The translations under genes were made by a program, and so were the position numbers. Below the pieces are notes generated by a model that saw only the letters and a program-made list of their open reading frames with translations, was not told the origin of the DNA and ran no database searches. Below are positions 1 through 7,867 of a stretch of DNA of 42,201 nt, one piece after another (the first letter of the stretch is position 1; each line of letters starts with the position of its first letter). Origin of the DNA: Mycobacterium innocens (GTDB lineage Bacteria; Actinomycetota; Actinomycetes; Mycobacteriales; Mycobacteriaceae); NCBI RefSeq assembly GCF_900566055.1, contig NZ_UPHQ01000221.1, positions 1 to 42,201 on the forward strand. Direction: 5' to 3'.

Positions 1-135
1 TCTACGCCCGCGTCGCCCAGCGCCTCCTCGCCCTTGCCGCTGTGATCTGGCACAACTGGAAGATCAACAGCCCAGTCAAGAGGTCACTGATCGCCTACGA
101 CCACTGACCAAGGTTGGGAATTACTCATCTAGGGT
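1..135 (+). mobile_element. 3' end of an IS982-family insertion sequence (transposase C-terminus)
   Basis: From base 3 an open frame runs into the window and stops at 105-107. Its last residues read ...AAVIWHNWKINSPVKRSLIAYDH; the ending RSLIAYDH after an IWHNW segment is the usual C-terminus of IS982-family DDE transposases in actinobacteria. The rest of the element lies outside the window. The bases after the stop end in ACTCATCTAGGGT at about 123-135, which on the other strand begins ACCCTAGATGAG and could be the right terminal inverted repeat. That boundary is inferred, because the left end cannot be seen. If it is right, the stop codon of the neighbouring toxin gene (129-131) lies inside the IS end. 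Confidence 0.75.
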
Positions 136-491
136 CGGTGGACTTTGACGTTGGCGCCGTTGACGAGCCGGCGGATGCTTCGGTATCGCTTCGTCAGCGA
201 CCACGTCGCCCCTACCGGTAAACGTCTCGCCGATGCGCGATATGCGCGATATGAATTGACTCGGACGACGACCCCGACCCGCACGTCGAAAATCTGATAG
301 ATCACCCGAAACTCTCCTCGGCGGGCCGAGTACCGGCCTTCCAACTGATCACGAAGTGGCTTTCCGACTCGGTGAGGGTTCTCGGCGAGCGGCCCTCGGA
401 TGAACTCCCAGCAAGCGATCGCTACCGCCTCCGATAGGAGATCGGTCAACGCATTCCTCGCCGCTCTGGTTAATTCGACCTGATAGGGCAT
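129..491 (-). CDS. RelE/ParE-type mRNA interferase toxin with atypical C-terminal extension
   Basis: This 120-residue protein resembles RelE-type toxins over about residues 1-85: MPYQVELT at the start, then PLRVGKPL-like and LEGRYSARRGEFRVIYQI segments, which form the RelE core with conserved Arg and Tyr residues. Members of the family cleave ribosome-bound mRNA and are held inactive by a RelB-type partner. The start at 491 overlaps the last 22 bases of the antitoxin gene, the usual coupled arrangement. Homologues end soon after a VxRVxHRxxxYR motif. Here the motif reads VVVRVNSYRAYRA, with a 9-bp tandem duplication encoding YRAYRA, and about 35 extra residues follow before a stop located in the putative IS end. 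The toxin may therefore be altered or inactive. H37Rv carries vapBC32 at this chromosomal position. Confidence 0.72.
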   Translation of the reverse strand: MPYQVELTRAARNALTDLLSEAVAIACWEFIRGPLAENPHRVGKPLRDQLEGRYSARRGEFRVIYQIFDVRVGVVVRVNSYRAYRASARRLPVGATWSLTKRYRSIRRLVNGANVKVHRP

Positions 492-772
492 CGCGGAAGC
501 CGACCGGCGGCGCGCATCTCCTCGGTAACCTCGTCGAGTGAGTAAATCTCGCCGCTCTCAGCCTCGGCCTCGGCTGCCCGGACCTCACGCATCAACTCCT
601 GATCGCTGAGGATCGCCAAGGTTTCCATGATCGAGTCATAGTCGTCGGCGCTGAGAATCACGGCCTCTCGGCGGCCTTGCCGAGTGATCTCGATCCGTTC
701 GTGGGTGCGAACCGCCTCGTCAACCAACTTAGAGAGGTTGGCGCGGACCTCGGCCAACGGAAGCGTTGTCAT
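470..772 (-). CDS. RelB/Phd-type antitoxin
   Basis: The 100-residue product begins MTTLPLAEVRANLSKLVDEAV and contains the Phd/YefM-RelB hallmark RIEITRQGRREAVILSADDYDSIMETL. The N-terminal half should form the DNA-binding domain, and the acidic C-terminal half (AEAEAESGEIYSLDEVTEEM) the part that wraps the toxin. The ATG at 772 was chosen because homologues start here; a longer open frame reaching 1039 adds unrelated residues, and 799 is another possible start. The toxin gene starts inside the 3' end of this gene, so they form one operon. An inverted repeat at 791-809 just upstream fits autoregulation by the complex. Confidence 0.75.
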   Translation of the reverse strand: MTTLPLAEVRANLSKLVDEAVRTHERIEITRQGRREAVILSADDYDSIMETLAILSDQELMREVRAAEAEAESGEIYSLDEVTEEMRAAGRLPRCPIRSN

Positions 773-790
773 GTACAGAACTAGCGCGAT

Positions 791-809
791 TTCAGACATT
801 AAATCTGAA
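791..809. promoter_or_regulatory. Candidate toxin-antitoxin operator
   Basis: TTCAGA (791-796) and TCTGAA (804-809) form a perfect 6-bp inverted repeat with a 7-base spacer, 19 bases upstream of the antitoxin ATG. RelB/Phd antitoxins repress their own operon through such palindromes, so an autoregulatory operator is likely by position. This is inference. Confidence 0.4.
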
Positions 810-863
810 CCCACCACGCCTTTGCACGCCCCTCTGCACTGATCTCGCGTAAGCGCGACGCCA

Positions 864-1808
864 TCATGCGGACGCAAGCTTGTTCGCCTTCCTCCGGTTG
901 CAACGCCAGCAAAGGGTCTGCAGATTTTCCGGCGTGGACAAGCCGCCCTTGGAGACTGGGACAATGTGGTCCACCTCGAGAAGGAGATGGGGTTCCGCTG
1001 CGAGCGACACCGTGCAGGACCGGCAGGTGTGATTGTCACGCGCCTTTATGGAGTTGCGCAGCTTTGAAGTCATCAGCGCGCGTTGACCGGCAGCACTTTT
1101 TATCCAGCGGATCTTCTGTGAAAGGGTCTCGATCAGCGCGTCGATCGTTGGGGTGTCTAACGTGACGGTTGTTCGCTGCGAGCTGTTCCCACCGGCATTG
1201 ACGTACTCAAAGACGTACACGGGATACGGAGCGCTGATCGGCGACAGTTCGACTCCCACATGCTTCATGAACTCGTCTGCGTAGTGCTTCAGGATGAATG
1301 CAGGGGGATTGACCGACTGGGCGATGCTCGCCTCACGCTGTTTGAGGTTGTTGACTGTCTCTTCGAGTTGGGTGATGTTCTCGCCCAGGTTCTCCACGTC
1401 GGCAAGGTGCGCCTCGTCAGCCTTGATGCTGAAGTACTTCATCACGTACTTGAGGGGGTCGGCGCTGGCGTTACGGACGACCTGTAGCGAGCAGTCGTGC
1501 ACGTTCGGAGCGTGGTAATTCGCTACGTTCCGATCCCGACGGTAGTTGTAACGGCTGGTGTTCTGGAACCACGCCAGATGCGCCTGCGTGCCGGTGAGCG
1601 ACTCGCCCAGCCTGAACGATCCCCGGCTGCGAATCTCCGAGACGTACTCGGCGACCTCGTTGTGCTCGGCAACCACCGCTGCGACCTCGTCCTTGTGAGC
1701 CAAGAACTCTTCGCTGGCGAAGTACCGCTCCTTGAGGACATACCGAATCACCTGCGGCAGGATTACGGCCGCAAGGGCGATAACGACGATCGCTAGCAAC
1801 ACTTCCAC
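864..1808 (-). CDS. Membrane-anchored HNH endonuclease with coiled coil
   Basis: The protein has 314 residues. Residues 2-24 are a hydrophobic helix (LLAIVVIALAAVILPQVI) followed by basic residues, so the chain is probably anchored with its body in the cytoplasm. Residues about 130-162 are charged and heptad-like (a likely coiled coil). Residues about 250-310 form a zinc-stabilised HNH domain: C262-x2-C265, D280-H281 (LEVDHIVPVSKGG), N295 (PENLQTLC) and C300-x2-C303. HNH domains of this layout cut or nick DNA. The middle region matches no family I recognise. The gene sits beside the toxin-antitoxin pair and the IS. A defence or DNA-degrading role is possible but unproven; it could also be an orphan nuclease. 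The domain call is firm, the biological role is not known. Confidence 0.8.
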   Translation of the reverse strand: MEVLLAIVVIALAAVILPQVIRYVLKERYFASEEFLAHKDEVAAVVAEHNEVAEYVSEIRSRGSFRLGESLTGTQAHLAWFQNTSRYNYRRDRNVANYHAPNVHDCSLQVVRNASADPLKYVMKYFSIKADEAHLADVENLGENITQLEETVNNLKQREASIAQSVNPPAFILKHYADEFMKHVGVELSPISAPYPVYVFEYVNAGGNSSQRTTVTLDTPTIDALIETLSQKIRWIKSAAGQRALMTSKLRNSIKARDNHTCRSCTVSLAAEPHLLLEVDHIVPVSKGGLSTPENLQTLCWRCNRRKANKLASA

Positions 1809-1865
1809 GTCGTGGAATCCCCAGCCGATTCTCCATGTAGCGAATCGGACTGTAGCAAAGCAGCT

Positions 1866-1935
1866 ACGTGCCGGGCGCCGGAATCGAACGAGCCCGCCGC
1901 CCGACTGATAGAGGACCTGCGGGATTCCAAGCCCT
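1866..1935 (-). other. tRNA 3'-end-like remnant (possible old attachment site)
   Basis: Read on the minus strand, the stretch contains GTTCGATTCC, a near-consensus T-arm box, flanked by bases that pair at four of five T-stem positions. It is followed by GCCCGGCA, like an acceptor strand plus discriminator base. Further upstream is CTTGGAA, which resembles a serine GGA anticodon loop, but the supporting stem is imperfect. No matching 5' acceptor strand or CCA is present, so this is not a working tRNA. It lies exactly between core ychF and the accessory patch, where an integrase target would be expected. Confidence 0.25.
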
Positions 1936-1957
1936 GAACGGGGATGACGCAGCCGAC

Positions 1958-3055
1958 TTATGCCCTCTTCTGCTGACCGGACGCCGCTTGGAACCGGAAT
2001 TCCACCACGTCGCCGTCGGCCATCACGTAATCCTTGCCTTCGAGCCGGACCTTGCCGGCCGCCTTGGCCGCCGCCATGGACCCGGCGGCAACCAGGTCGT
2101 CATAGGACACGATCTCGGCCTTGATAAAGCCCTTTTCGAAGTCGGAATGGATCACCCCCGCCGCCTTGGGCGCGGTGTCGCCCTGATGGATCACCCACGC
2201 CCGCGATTCCTTGGGGCCGGCGGTCAGAAAGGTCTGCAGCTTCAGGGTGTGGAACCCGGCCCGAGCCAGCGCGTCGAGACCGCGCTCGGTCTGCCCGATC
2301 GACTCCCGCAGCTCGGCGGCCGATTCGTCGTCGAGTTCGGCCAGCTCCGATTCGATGGCGGCGTCCAAGAAGACGGCGTCGGCGGGCGCGACCAGCGCAC
2401 GAAGCTCGGCGACCCGGGTGGCATCGGTGAGGACCGCCTCGTCGGCATTGAACACGTACAGGAACGGTTTGGTGGTCAGCAGGTTCAGCTCGCGCAGCAC
2501 CGAGGCGTCCACACCGGCGCCGAACAGCGTCTTGCCGCCGTTGAGCAGTTGCCGGGCGGCCAGTGCCGCGTCATACACCGGCTTGCGCTCTTTGGTGGTG
2601 CGAGCTTCCTTCTCCAGTCTCGGCAGGGCACGGTCGAGAGTCTGCAGGTCGGCCAGGATCAGCTCGGTTTCGACGACCTCGATATCGGATTGCGGGTCGA
2701 CCCTGCCGGCCACGTGGGTCACGTCGTCATCGGTGAACACCCGCACCACCTGACAGATGGCGTCGCATTCGCGGATGTGCGCGAGGAACTTGTTGCCCAG
2801 GCCGGCCCCCTCCGATGCCCCTTTGACCAGGCCGGCGATATCGACGAAGGTCACCGGTGCGGGGACGATGCGCTCTGATCCGAAAAGCTCCGCCAGCTTG
2901 TCCAGTCGCGGATCCGGCAGCGAAACGACACCCTCGTTGGGCTCGATGGTCGCGAACGGATAATTGGCCGCGACCACGTTGTTGCGCGTCAGTGCGTTGA
3001 AAAGGGTCGACTTTCCGACGTTGGGCAAACCCACGATTCCCAGGCTCAGGCTCAC
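1958..3055 (-). CDS. ychF: Redox-regulated ATPase YchF (Obg-family P-loop protein)
   Basis: This 365-residue protein is full length for YchF. The P-loop GLPNVGKST is at residues 9-17, followed by TRNNVVAANYPFATIEPNEG, the switch I signature of YchF/Ola1 proteins, then DIAGLVKGASEGAGLGNKFL (G3) and a C-terminal TGS domain ending in EFRFQAASG. YchF binds ribosomes and prefers ATP over GTP; in bacteria it is linked to stress and redox responses. The start codon begins MSLSLGIVGLPN, the conserved N-terminus. It is transcribed divergently from the next gene, with 169 bases between them. Confidence 0.97.
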   Translation of the reverse strand: MSLSLGIVGLPNVGKSTLFNALTRNNVVAANYPFATIEPNEGVVSLPDPRLDKLAELFGSERIVPAPVTFVDIAGLVKGASEGAGLGNKFLAHIRECDAICQVVRVFTDDDVTHVAGRVDPQSDIEVVETELILADLQTLDRALPRLEKEARTTKERKPVYDAALAARQLLNGGKTLFGAGVDASVLRELNLLTTKPFLYVFNADEAVLTDATRVAELRALVAPADAVFLDAAIESELAELDDESAAELRESIGQTERGLDALARAGFHTLKLQTFLTAGPKESRAWVIHQGDTAPKAAGVIHSDFEKGFIKAEIVSYDDLVAAGSMAAAKAAGKVRLEGKDYVMADGDVVEFRFQAASGQQKRA

Positions 3056-3224
3056 AGGGACCCAAGTCTAGGACGGCGGGTGTCCCCGCACCCTGCTGGC
3101 CGTCCCGGCATCACCGCTTATGACGTCGGTCACAGCGGCATCCCCCGTTCGTTGTGCCCCCGGGTAAGCGGCGCGTCACGCAGCCACGGGCAAACTGTGG
3201 ACCGACTCTGCCAAAGAGGCTCCT

Positions 3225-4541
3225 GTGGCAGATGTGACTGTTGCCCCGCGCGCGGCGCCATCGGCTGCGGATGGCACGCCGCCGGCCGCTGGCGAGGTGT
3301 TGACGAGCCTTCGGGCTCACAGCCGGTACGGTCTACATGTGTCAGCGCAGCGGGCGAGTTCAGCGGTGGAGCCAAGTCACCGCTCCATCGTCCCCAACAT
3401 CCCCGGGGTGCCCTGGTGGGCGGCCGTGCTGATAGCCGTCACAGCCACCGCCGTGGGGTACGCGTTCGACGCCGGCCACAAGGAGTTGACGCACGTCTTC
3501 ACCGGGTTCTACGTCGCCGGTTGCGTGGCGGCGGTGCTGGCCGTGCGCCAGTCGGGCTTGTTCACCGCGGTCATCCAGCCGCCGCTGATCCTTTTCTTCG
3601 CGGTGCCCGGCGCCTACTGGCTGTTCCACGGGGGCAAGATCGGCAAATTCAAAGATCTGCTGATCAATTGCGGTTATCCGCTTATCGAGCGCTTCCCGCA
3701 CATGCTTGGTACCGCCGGTGGCGTGCTGCTGATCGGCCTGATCCGGTGGTACTTCGGCATGACCCAGCGCACCACCACAGCCGGGAAAGCCGACGACGCC
3801 ACGACGACAACCACCCGGCGAAAGTCTGCGATCAGCGGTCTCGCCGCCAAACTCAGCGGATGGCTCTCCCCCGGCGACACCACCGAGGAAGATCCCGACC
3901 CGGGCTCACCGCCGGCCCACGCGATCGGCCGTACGTCCCGGAGCGGCCGGACCGCCCGGAGCAGTCGGACTACCGCCCGGCGCACCGATCGGACCCGTTC
4001 CCGGCATGCCCGATCCGCGGCGGGGGATGATCAGCCCGATCCGGCCGCCGAACGTCCGCGCCGCCGGCGTCCGGCGCCGGCACGCGATTACCGCGATTAC
4101 GACGCCGCCGACCCGCCGCCTCGATCACGCCGCCGGCCCCGGCCGCAGCAGGACGACCCCGACCTGCGAGCCCAGCCGCCGCGGGAGACGCGGCGAGATC
4201 CGCACACCCGCCGCAATCCTTACGAACGGCCCGCCCCACGCAGCAGCCGCTTCGATCCCTACGGCGCCTACGAGCCGCCCGAGCCGGCCGAGCCGTCCAA
4301 CCGGTACGAACGGCGGGGGACCCGGTACGAGCCCTACGAGCCGCCGCGCCGGCGCCCCGCCCCGGGCGGGCCAACCGGCGCCAACCCGACCCACCACCCG
4401 ATCTCGCAGGTCCGTTACCGCGGCTCGGTCCCCTATGACGAGCTGCGCGACATGCCGCGCGACGAGCCGCCACCCGAGCGCCGGAATCGTTCCCGCACAC
4501 CGCGCAGACCCCGGCCCGACTCCTGGGAATATGACGCCTGA
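3225..4541 (+). CDS. DUF6542-type membrane protein with long Arg/Pro-rich tail
   Basis: This is the counterpart of H37Rv Rv1111c by position. Residues about 60-180 carry four hydrophobic segments (WWAAVLIAVTATAVGYAF, FTGFYVAGCVAAVLAV, FTAVIQPPLILFFAVPGAYWLF, GTAGGVLLIGLIRWYF), which fit the DUF6542 membrane domain. From about residue 185 the chain becomes very rich in Arg, Pro, Asp and Tyr, with many RYEPYEPP-like and RDYRDYD segments and a net positive, disordered character. No enzyme motif is visible. I chose the GTG at 3225 because AAAGAGG lies five bases upstream; a GTG at 3339 (VSAQRASS) would give a shorter protein and is also plausible. It is convergent with ispH. Function unknown; an envelope or divisome-associated role is only a guess. 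Confidence 0.8.
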   Translation: MADVTVAPRAAPSAADGTPPAAGEVLTSLRAHSRYGLHVSAQRASSAVEPSHRSIVPNIPGVPWWAAVLIAVTATAVGYAFDAGHKELTHVFTGFYVAGCVAAVLAVRQSGLFTAVIQPPLILFFAVPGAYWLFHGGKIGKFKDLLINCGYPLIERFPHMLGTAGGVLLIGLIRWYFGMTQRTTTAGKADDATTTTTRRKSAISGLAAKLSGWLSPGDTTEEDPDPGSPPAHAIGRTSRSGRTARSSRTTARRTDRTRSRHARSAAGDDQPDPAAERPRRRRPAPARDYRDYDAADPPPRSRRRPRPQQDDPDLRAQPPRETRRDPHTRRNPYERPAPRSSRFDPYGAYEPPEPAEPSNRYERRGTRYEPYEPPRRRPAPGGPTGANPTHHPISQVRYRGSVPYDELRDMPRDEPPPERRNRSRTPRRPRPDSWEYDA

Positions 4542-4563
4542 GCCGGTTCTGAGCCGGTGGGCC

Positions 4564-5571
4564 TCACCGCGGCTGACGGATCTCCCGGGGCAGGGCAAAC
4601 ACCAGCGTCTCGTTGGCCGTGGTCACCGGCTGCACCATGTCGTAGCCCAACTCGGCCAGCCGTTCCAGCACGCCGCGCACCAGCACCTCGGGAACCGACG
4701 CGCCGGACGTGACACCGACCGTGGTGACGCCCTCCAGCCATGCCGGGTCGATATCGTCGGCCCAATCGACCAAGTGGGCGGTCTTGGCCCCTGCGCCCAG
4801 CGCCACCTCGACCAGCCGCACCGAGTTCGACGAATTGCGGGATCCGACGACGATCACCAGTTGGCACTCGGGCGCCATCGCCTTGACCGCCACCTGCCGG
4901 TTCTGGGTGGCGTAGCAGATGTCGTCGCTCGGCGGATCCTGCAGTTTGGGGAAGCGCTGCCGCAGTTTCTCGACGATCTCCATGGTCTCGTCGACCGACA
5001 GCGTGGTCTGCGACAGCCAGACCACCTTGTTCTCGTCACGCACCGTCACCTGGTCGACGGCTTGCACGCCGTCGACCAGCTGCACGTGGTCGGGCGCTTC
5101 GCCGGCGGTGCCGACAACCTCTTCATGACCCTCGTGACCGATCAGCAGGATGTCGTAATCGTCGCGGGCAAAGCGTCTGGCCTCGTTGTGCACCTTGGTG
5201 ACCAGCGGGCAGGTGGCGTCGATGGTCTGCAGGTTGCGTTCGGCCGCGGCCGCGTAGACCGTGGGCGCCACCCCGTGCGCGGAGAACACCACAATGGCTC
5301 CCTCGGGAACCTGGTCGGTCTCCTCGACGAACACCGCACCGGCGTTGGCCAGGGTGTCGACCACGTGCCGGTTGTGCACGATCTCATGCCGCACGTAGAC
5401 GGGCGCGCCGTGCTTTTCCAGTGCGCGTTCGACCGTCTCGACGGCTCGGTCCACACCTGCGCAGTAACCCCTGGGCTCGGCCAGCAGCACCCGCTTGCGG
5501 GTTGGGGCGTGGGTTACCGAACTCGCCGACCTCGACGCACCGGGAATCCCCATATCGACAGTCGGCACCAT
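4564..5571 (-). CDS. ispH: 4-hydroxy-3-methylbut-2-enyl diphosphate reductase
   Basis: IspH (LytB) performs the last step of the MEP isoprenoid pathway, reducing HMBPP to IPP and DMAPP with a [4Fe-4S] cluster. The three cluster cysteines are visible: C37 (EPRGYCAGV), C121 ([12 protein letters not shown]) and C219 ([11 protein letters not shown]). The substrate-binding HEGHEE and SGASVPE segments are also present. The ATG at 5571 gives [13 protein letters not shown], the N-terminus of the mycobacterial LytB2 form, and a 335-residue protein; the 12 extra codons upstream lack conservation by eye. It is divergent from the gene at 5668 and convergent with the gene ending at 4541. Confidence 0.97.
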   Translation of the reverse strand: MVPTVDMGIPGASRSASSVTHAPTRKRVLLAEPRGYCAGVDRAVETVERALEKHGAPVYVRHEIVHNRHVVDTLANAGAVFVEETDQVPEGAIVVFSAHGVAPTVYAAAAERNLQTIDATCPLVTKVHNEARRFARDDYDILLIGHEGHEEVVGTAGEAPDHVQLVDGVQAVDQVTVRDENKVVWLSQTTLSVDETMEIVEKLRQRFPKLQDPPSDDICYATQNRQVAVKAMAPECQLVIVVGSRNSSNSVRLVEVALGAGAKTAHLVDWADDIDPAWLEGVTTVGVTSGASVPEVLVRGVLERLAELGYDMVQPVTTANETLVFALPREIRQPR

Positions 5572-5667
5572 GCATCCAGGGTACTTTCCGCCCGCCGGCG
5601 GCGACACAACCCCGCCTCATCGCGGCCCCGCTTGGAGTTAGCCGCCGCTTGAGGCAGTCTTGGACCC

Positions 5668-6291
5668 ATGGCTACTGCACCGTACGGGGTTCGGCTACTG
5701 GTCGGCGCGGCAACAGTCGCCGTCGAGGAGACGATCAAACTGCCGCGCACCATTCTCATGTACCCGATGACGCTGATCAGTCAGGCCGCGCACCTGGTCA
5801 TGCGGTTCCAACAAAACCTTGCCGAGCTAGTCATCAAGGGCGACAGCACGTTGGAAACGCTGTTCCCGCCGAAGGACGAGCAGCCGGAATGGGCGACCTT
5901 CGACGAGGACCAGCTCGACGCCGCCGATGGCTGGGATGGCTCTTTCACGGCATTGCCGGGTCCCGACGCCGCCGGCGTCGACCGCCGGTCCGCGGGACGG
6001 TTCGCGCTGTATTCGGTATCCGACCGGGATGAGTCCAGGGCCGCCGATTCCCCGACTCAGCCGATGCCGGCCAGGCAACCGAACGCGTCGTCGAATTCGG
6101 CGGTCCCGGCACCTGCGATCGCGAGTGAACTCGACTATCCGTCGCTGACCCTGGCCCAGCTGCGGGCCCGGCTGCAAACGCTGGATGTCAACGATCTCGA
6201 AGCCCTGCTGGCCTACGAGCAGGCCACCAAGGCCCGCGCTCCGTTCCAGACGCTGCTGGCCAACAGGATCACCCGCGCGACCGCCAAGTGA
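5668..6291 (+). CDS. Lipid droplet-associated-type protein (Rv1109c-like)
   Basis: The 207-residue protein starts [22 protein letters not shown], followed by [35 protein letters not shown]. This amphipathic, weakly hydrophobic N-terminal third resembles mycobacterial proteins annotated as lipid droplet-associated (the Rv1109c family). The middle is acidic and low in complexity; the C-terminal end ([42 protein letters not shown]) is a helical motif shared by the family. The stop overlaps the GTG start of xseA (GTGA at 6288-6291), so the two are translationally coupled. The exact role is not established. Confidence 0.8.
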   Translation: MATAPYGVRLLVGAATVAVEETIKLPRTILMYPMTLISQAAHLVMRFQQNLAELVIKGDSTLETLFPPKDEQPEWATFDEDQLDAADGWDGSFTALPGPDAAGVDRRSAGRFALYSVSDRDESRAADSPTQPMPARQPNASSNSAVPAPAIASELDYPSLTLAQLRARLQTLDVNDLEALLAYEQATKARAPFQTLLANRITRATAK

Positions 6292-7535
6292 CCCGAGCCT
6301 CCGACGCGAACTCGGCCGAGAATCCGTTTCCGGTCCGCGCGGTAGCCATCCGGGTCGCGAGCTGGATCGATCGGCTAGGCACGGTCTGGGTTGAGGGGCA
6401 GCTGGCCCAGATCACGATGCGGCCCAATTCCAAGACGGTGTTCATGGTGCTGCGTGACCCCGCAGCCGACATGTCGCTGAACGTCACCTGCCCACGTGAC
6501 CTGGTACTGGGCGCGCCGGTGAAATTGACCGAGGGCACCCAGGTGGTGGTCTGCGGCAAGCCGTCGTTCTACACCGGACGCGGCACGTTCTCGTTGCGGC
6601 TCAGTGAGATTCGTGCCGTCGGCGTCGGCGAGCTGCTGGCGCGCATCGAACGGCTACGCCGGCTGCTGGACGCCGAGGGCCTCTTCGATCCGCGGCTCAA
6701 GCGCCCAATCCCGTTCTTGCCCAACATGATTGGTCTTATCACCGGCCGGGCGAGCGCGGCCGAGCGGGACGTGACGACGGTGGCAGCCGCGCGCTGGCCC
6801 GCAGTGCGGTTCGCGGTGCGCAACACCGCCGTGCAGGGGCCCAATGCCGTGGTGCAGATCGTCGAGGCGCTGCGGGAGCTCGATCGCCACCGCGAGGTCG
6901 ACGTGATCGTGCTGGCCCGCGGCGGCGGCAGCGTCGAGGACCTGCTGCCGTTTTCCGACGAGACGCTGTGCCGCGCCATCTCGGTCTGCCGCACGCCGGT
7001 GATCAGCGCGGTCGGTCACGAACCCGACAATCCGCTCTGCGACCTGGTCGCCGATCTGCGGGCCGCCACCCCCACCGACGCGGCCAAGAAAGTCGTTCCC
7101 GATACCGCCGCCGAGCAGCGGTTGATCGTCGACCTGCGCCGGCGCAGCGCCCAGGCGCTGCGCAACTGGGTGTCTCGTGAGGAGCGGGCACTGGCCCACC
7201 TGCGCAACCGCCCGGTGCTGGCCGACCCGCTGAAGGCGCTCACCGCGCGCCACGACGAAGTTCAGCGGGCCCGCTCCGCAGTTCGCCGCGACATCAACCG
7301 GTTGATCGCCGCCGAGACCGAACGGGTCGGCCACCTGTCGGCGCGATTGACCACGCTGGGGCCGGCGGCCACGCTCGCCCGCGGCTATGCGGTTGTGCAA
7401 AGCCTTTCGGCCGCCGGACAACCGACAGGGGTGCTGCGGTCGGTCCACGACGCGCCGGCGGGCACCAGGCTGCGGGTGCGGGTTGCCGACGGCGCCATCG
7501 CGGCGCTCAGTGAAGGACATACCGATGGCTGCTGA
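6288..7535 (+). CDS. xseA: Exodeoxyribonuclease VII large subunit
   Basis: XseA is the catalytic subunit of exonuclease VII, which degrades single-stranded DNA to short oligonucleotides in the cytoplasm. The 415-residue protein shows the N-terminal OB-fold (about 15-110, with [25 protein letters not shown]), then [21 protein letters not shown], the [15 protein letters not shown] motif and [27 protein letters not shown], the family's conserved active-site region. A helical segment follows and the C-terminus ends in GDG-like [11 protein letters not shown]. It starts at a GTG overlapping the previous stop and overlaps xseB by 11 bases, giving an operon 5668-7791. Confidence 0.97.
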   Translation: MTRASDANSAENPFPVRAVAIRVASWIDRLGTVWVEGQLAQITMRPNSKTVFMVLRDPAADMSLNVTCPRDLVLGAPVKLTEGTQVVVCGKPSFYTGRGTFSLRLSEIRAVGVGELLARIERLRRLLDAEGLFDPRLKRPIPFLPNMIGLITGRASAAERDVTTVAAARWPAVRFAVRNTAVQGPNAVVQIVEALRELDRHREVDVIVLARGGGSVEDLLPFSDETLCRAISVCRTPVISAVGHEPDNPLCDLVADLRAATPTDAAKKVVPDTAAEQRLIVDLRRRSAQALRNWVSREERALAHLRNRPVLADPLKALTARHDEVQRARSAVRRDINRLIAAETERVGHLSARLTTLGPAATLARGYAVVQSLSAAGQPTGVLRSVHDAPAGTRLRVRVADGAIAALSEGHTDGC

Positions 7536-7791
7536 CGAAAACGACGAAAACGACGAAAAGCACGATGGGAACGGCTCCATTACACCTATTAGTCAGCTCG
7601 GCTATGAAGCGTGCCGGGACGAACTGATCGAGGTCGTGCGGCTGCTGGAACAAGGCGGCCTGGACCTCGATACGTCGCTGAAGCTCTGGGAAAGAGGCGA
7701 GCAACTTGCGAAAAGATGTGAGGAGCACTTAGCTGGCGCCCGGCAACGGGTGACCGATGCACTGGCCGCCGGCGGCGCTTCCGAGAACTGA
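7525..7791 (+). CDS. xseB: Exodeoxyribonuclease VII small subunit
   Basis: This 88-residue protein contains the XseB signature [45 protein letters not shown], a helical hairpin that binds the large subunit. I chose the ATG at 7525, with GAAGGA upstream, which overlaps xseA by 11 bases; longer open frame upstream is inside xseA. The N-terminus begins with a short acidic repeat (ENDENDEK) encoded by three near-identical 9-bp units (about 7537-7560), a site that could slip. Confidence 0.95.
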   Translation: MAADENDENDEKHDGNGSITPISQLGYEACRDELIEVVRLLEQGGLDLDTSLKLWERGEQLAKRCEEHLAGARQRVTDALAAGGASEN

Positions 7792-7854
7792 CGCACCCCG
7801 ACCCGCGCCGGTTTCACTGGGCAATCCTTATTCCAAACTGGAACACGTTTTAGT

Positions 7855-7860
7855 TATGCT
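7855..7860 (+). promoter_or_regulatory. Candidate -10 box for leaderless 3-beta-HSD mRNA
   Basis: TATGCT fits the mycobacterial TANNNT -10 consensus, and the A of the ATG at 7868 lies seven bases after it. This would place transcription start on the start codon itself. Inferred from spacing only. Confidence 0.4.
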
Positions 7861-7867
7861 TCGCCGC

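Noticed and set aside
1866..1945. A functional tRNA gene
   Set aside because: There is no 5' acceptor strand, the T-stem has a mismatch, and there is no usable anticodon stem.
1868..2878. 336-codon plus-strand open frame
   Set aside because: It is antisense to ychF and has shadow-frame composition.
4006..5652. 548-codon plus-strand open frame
   Set aside because: It is antisense to ispH and overlaps the membrane protein gene in another frame; no family features.
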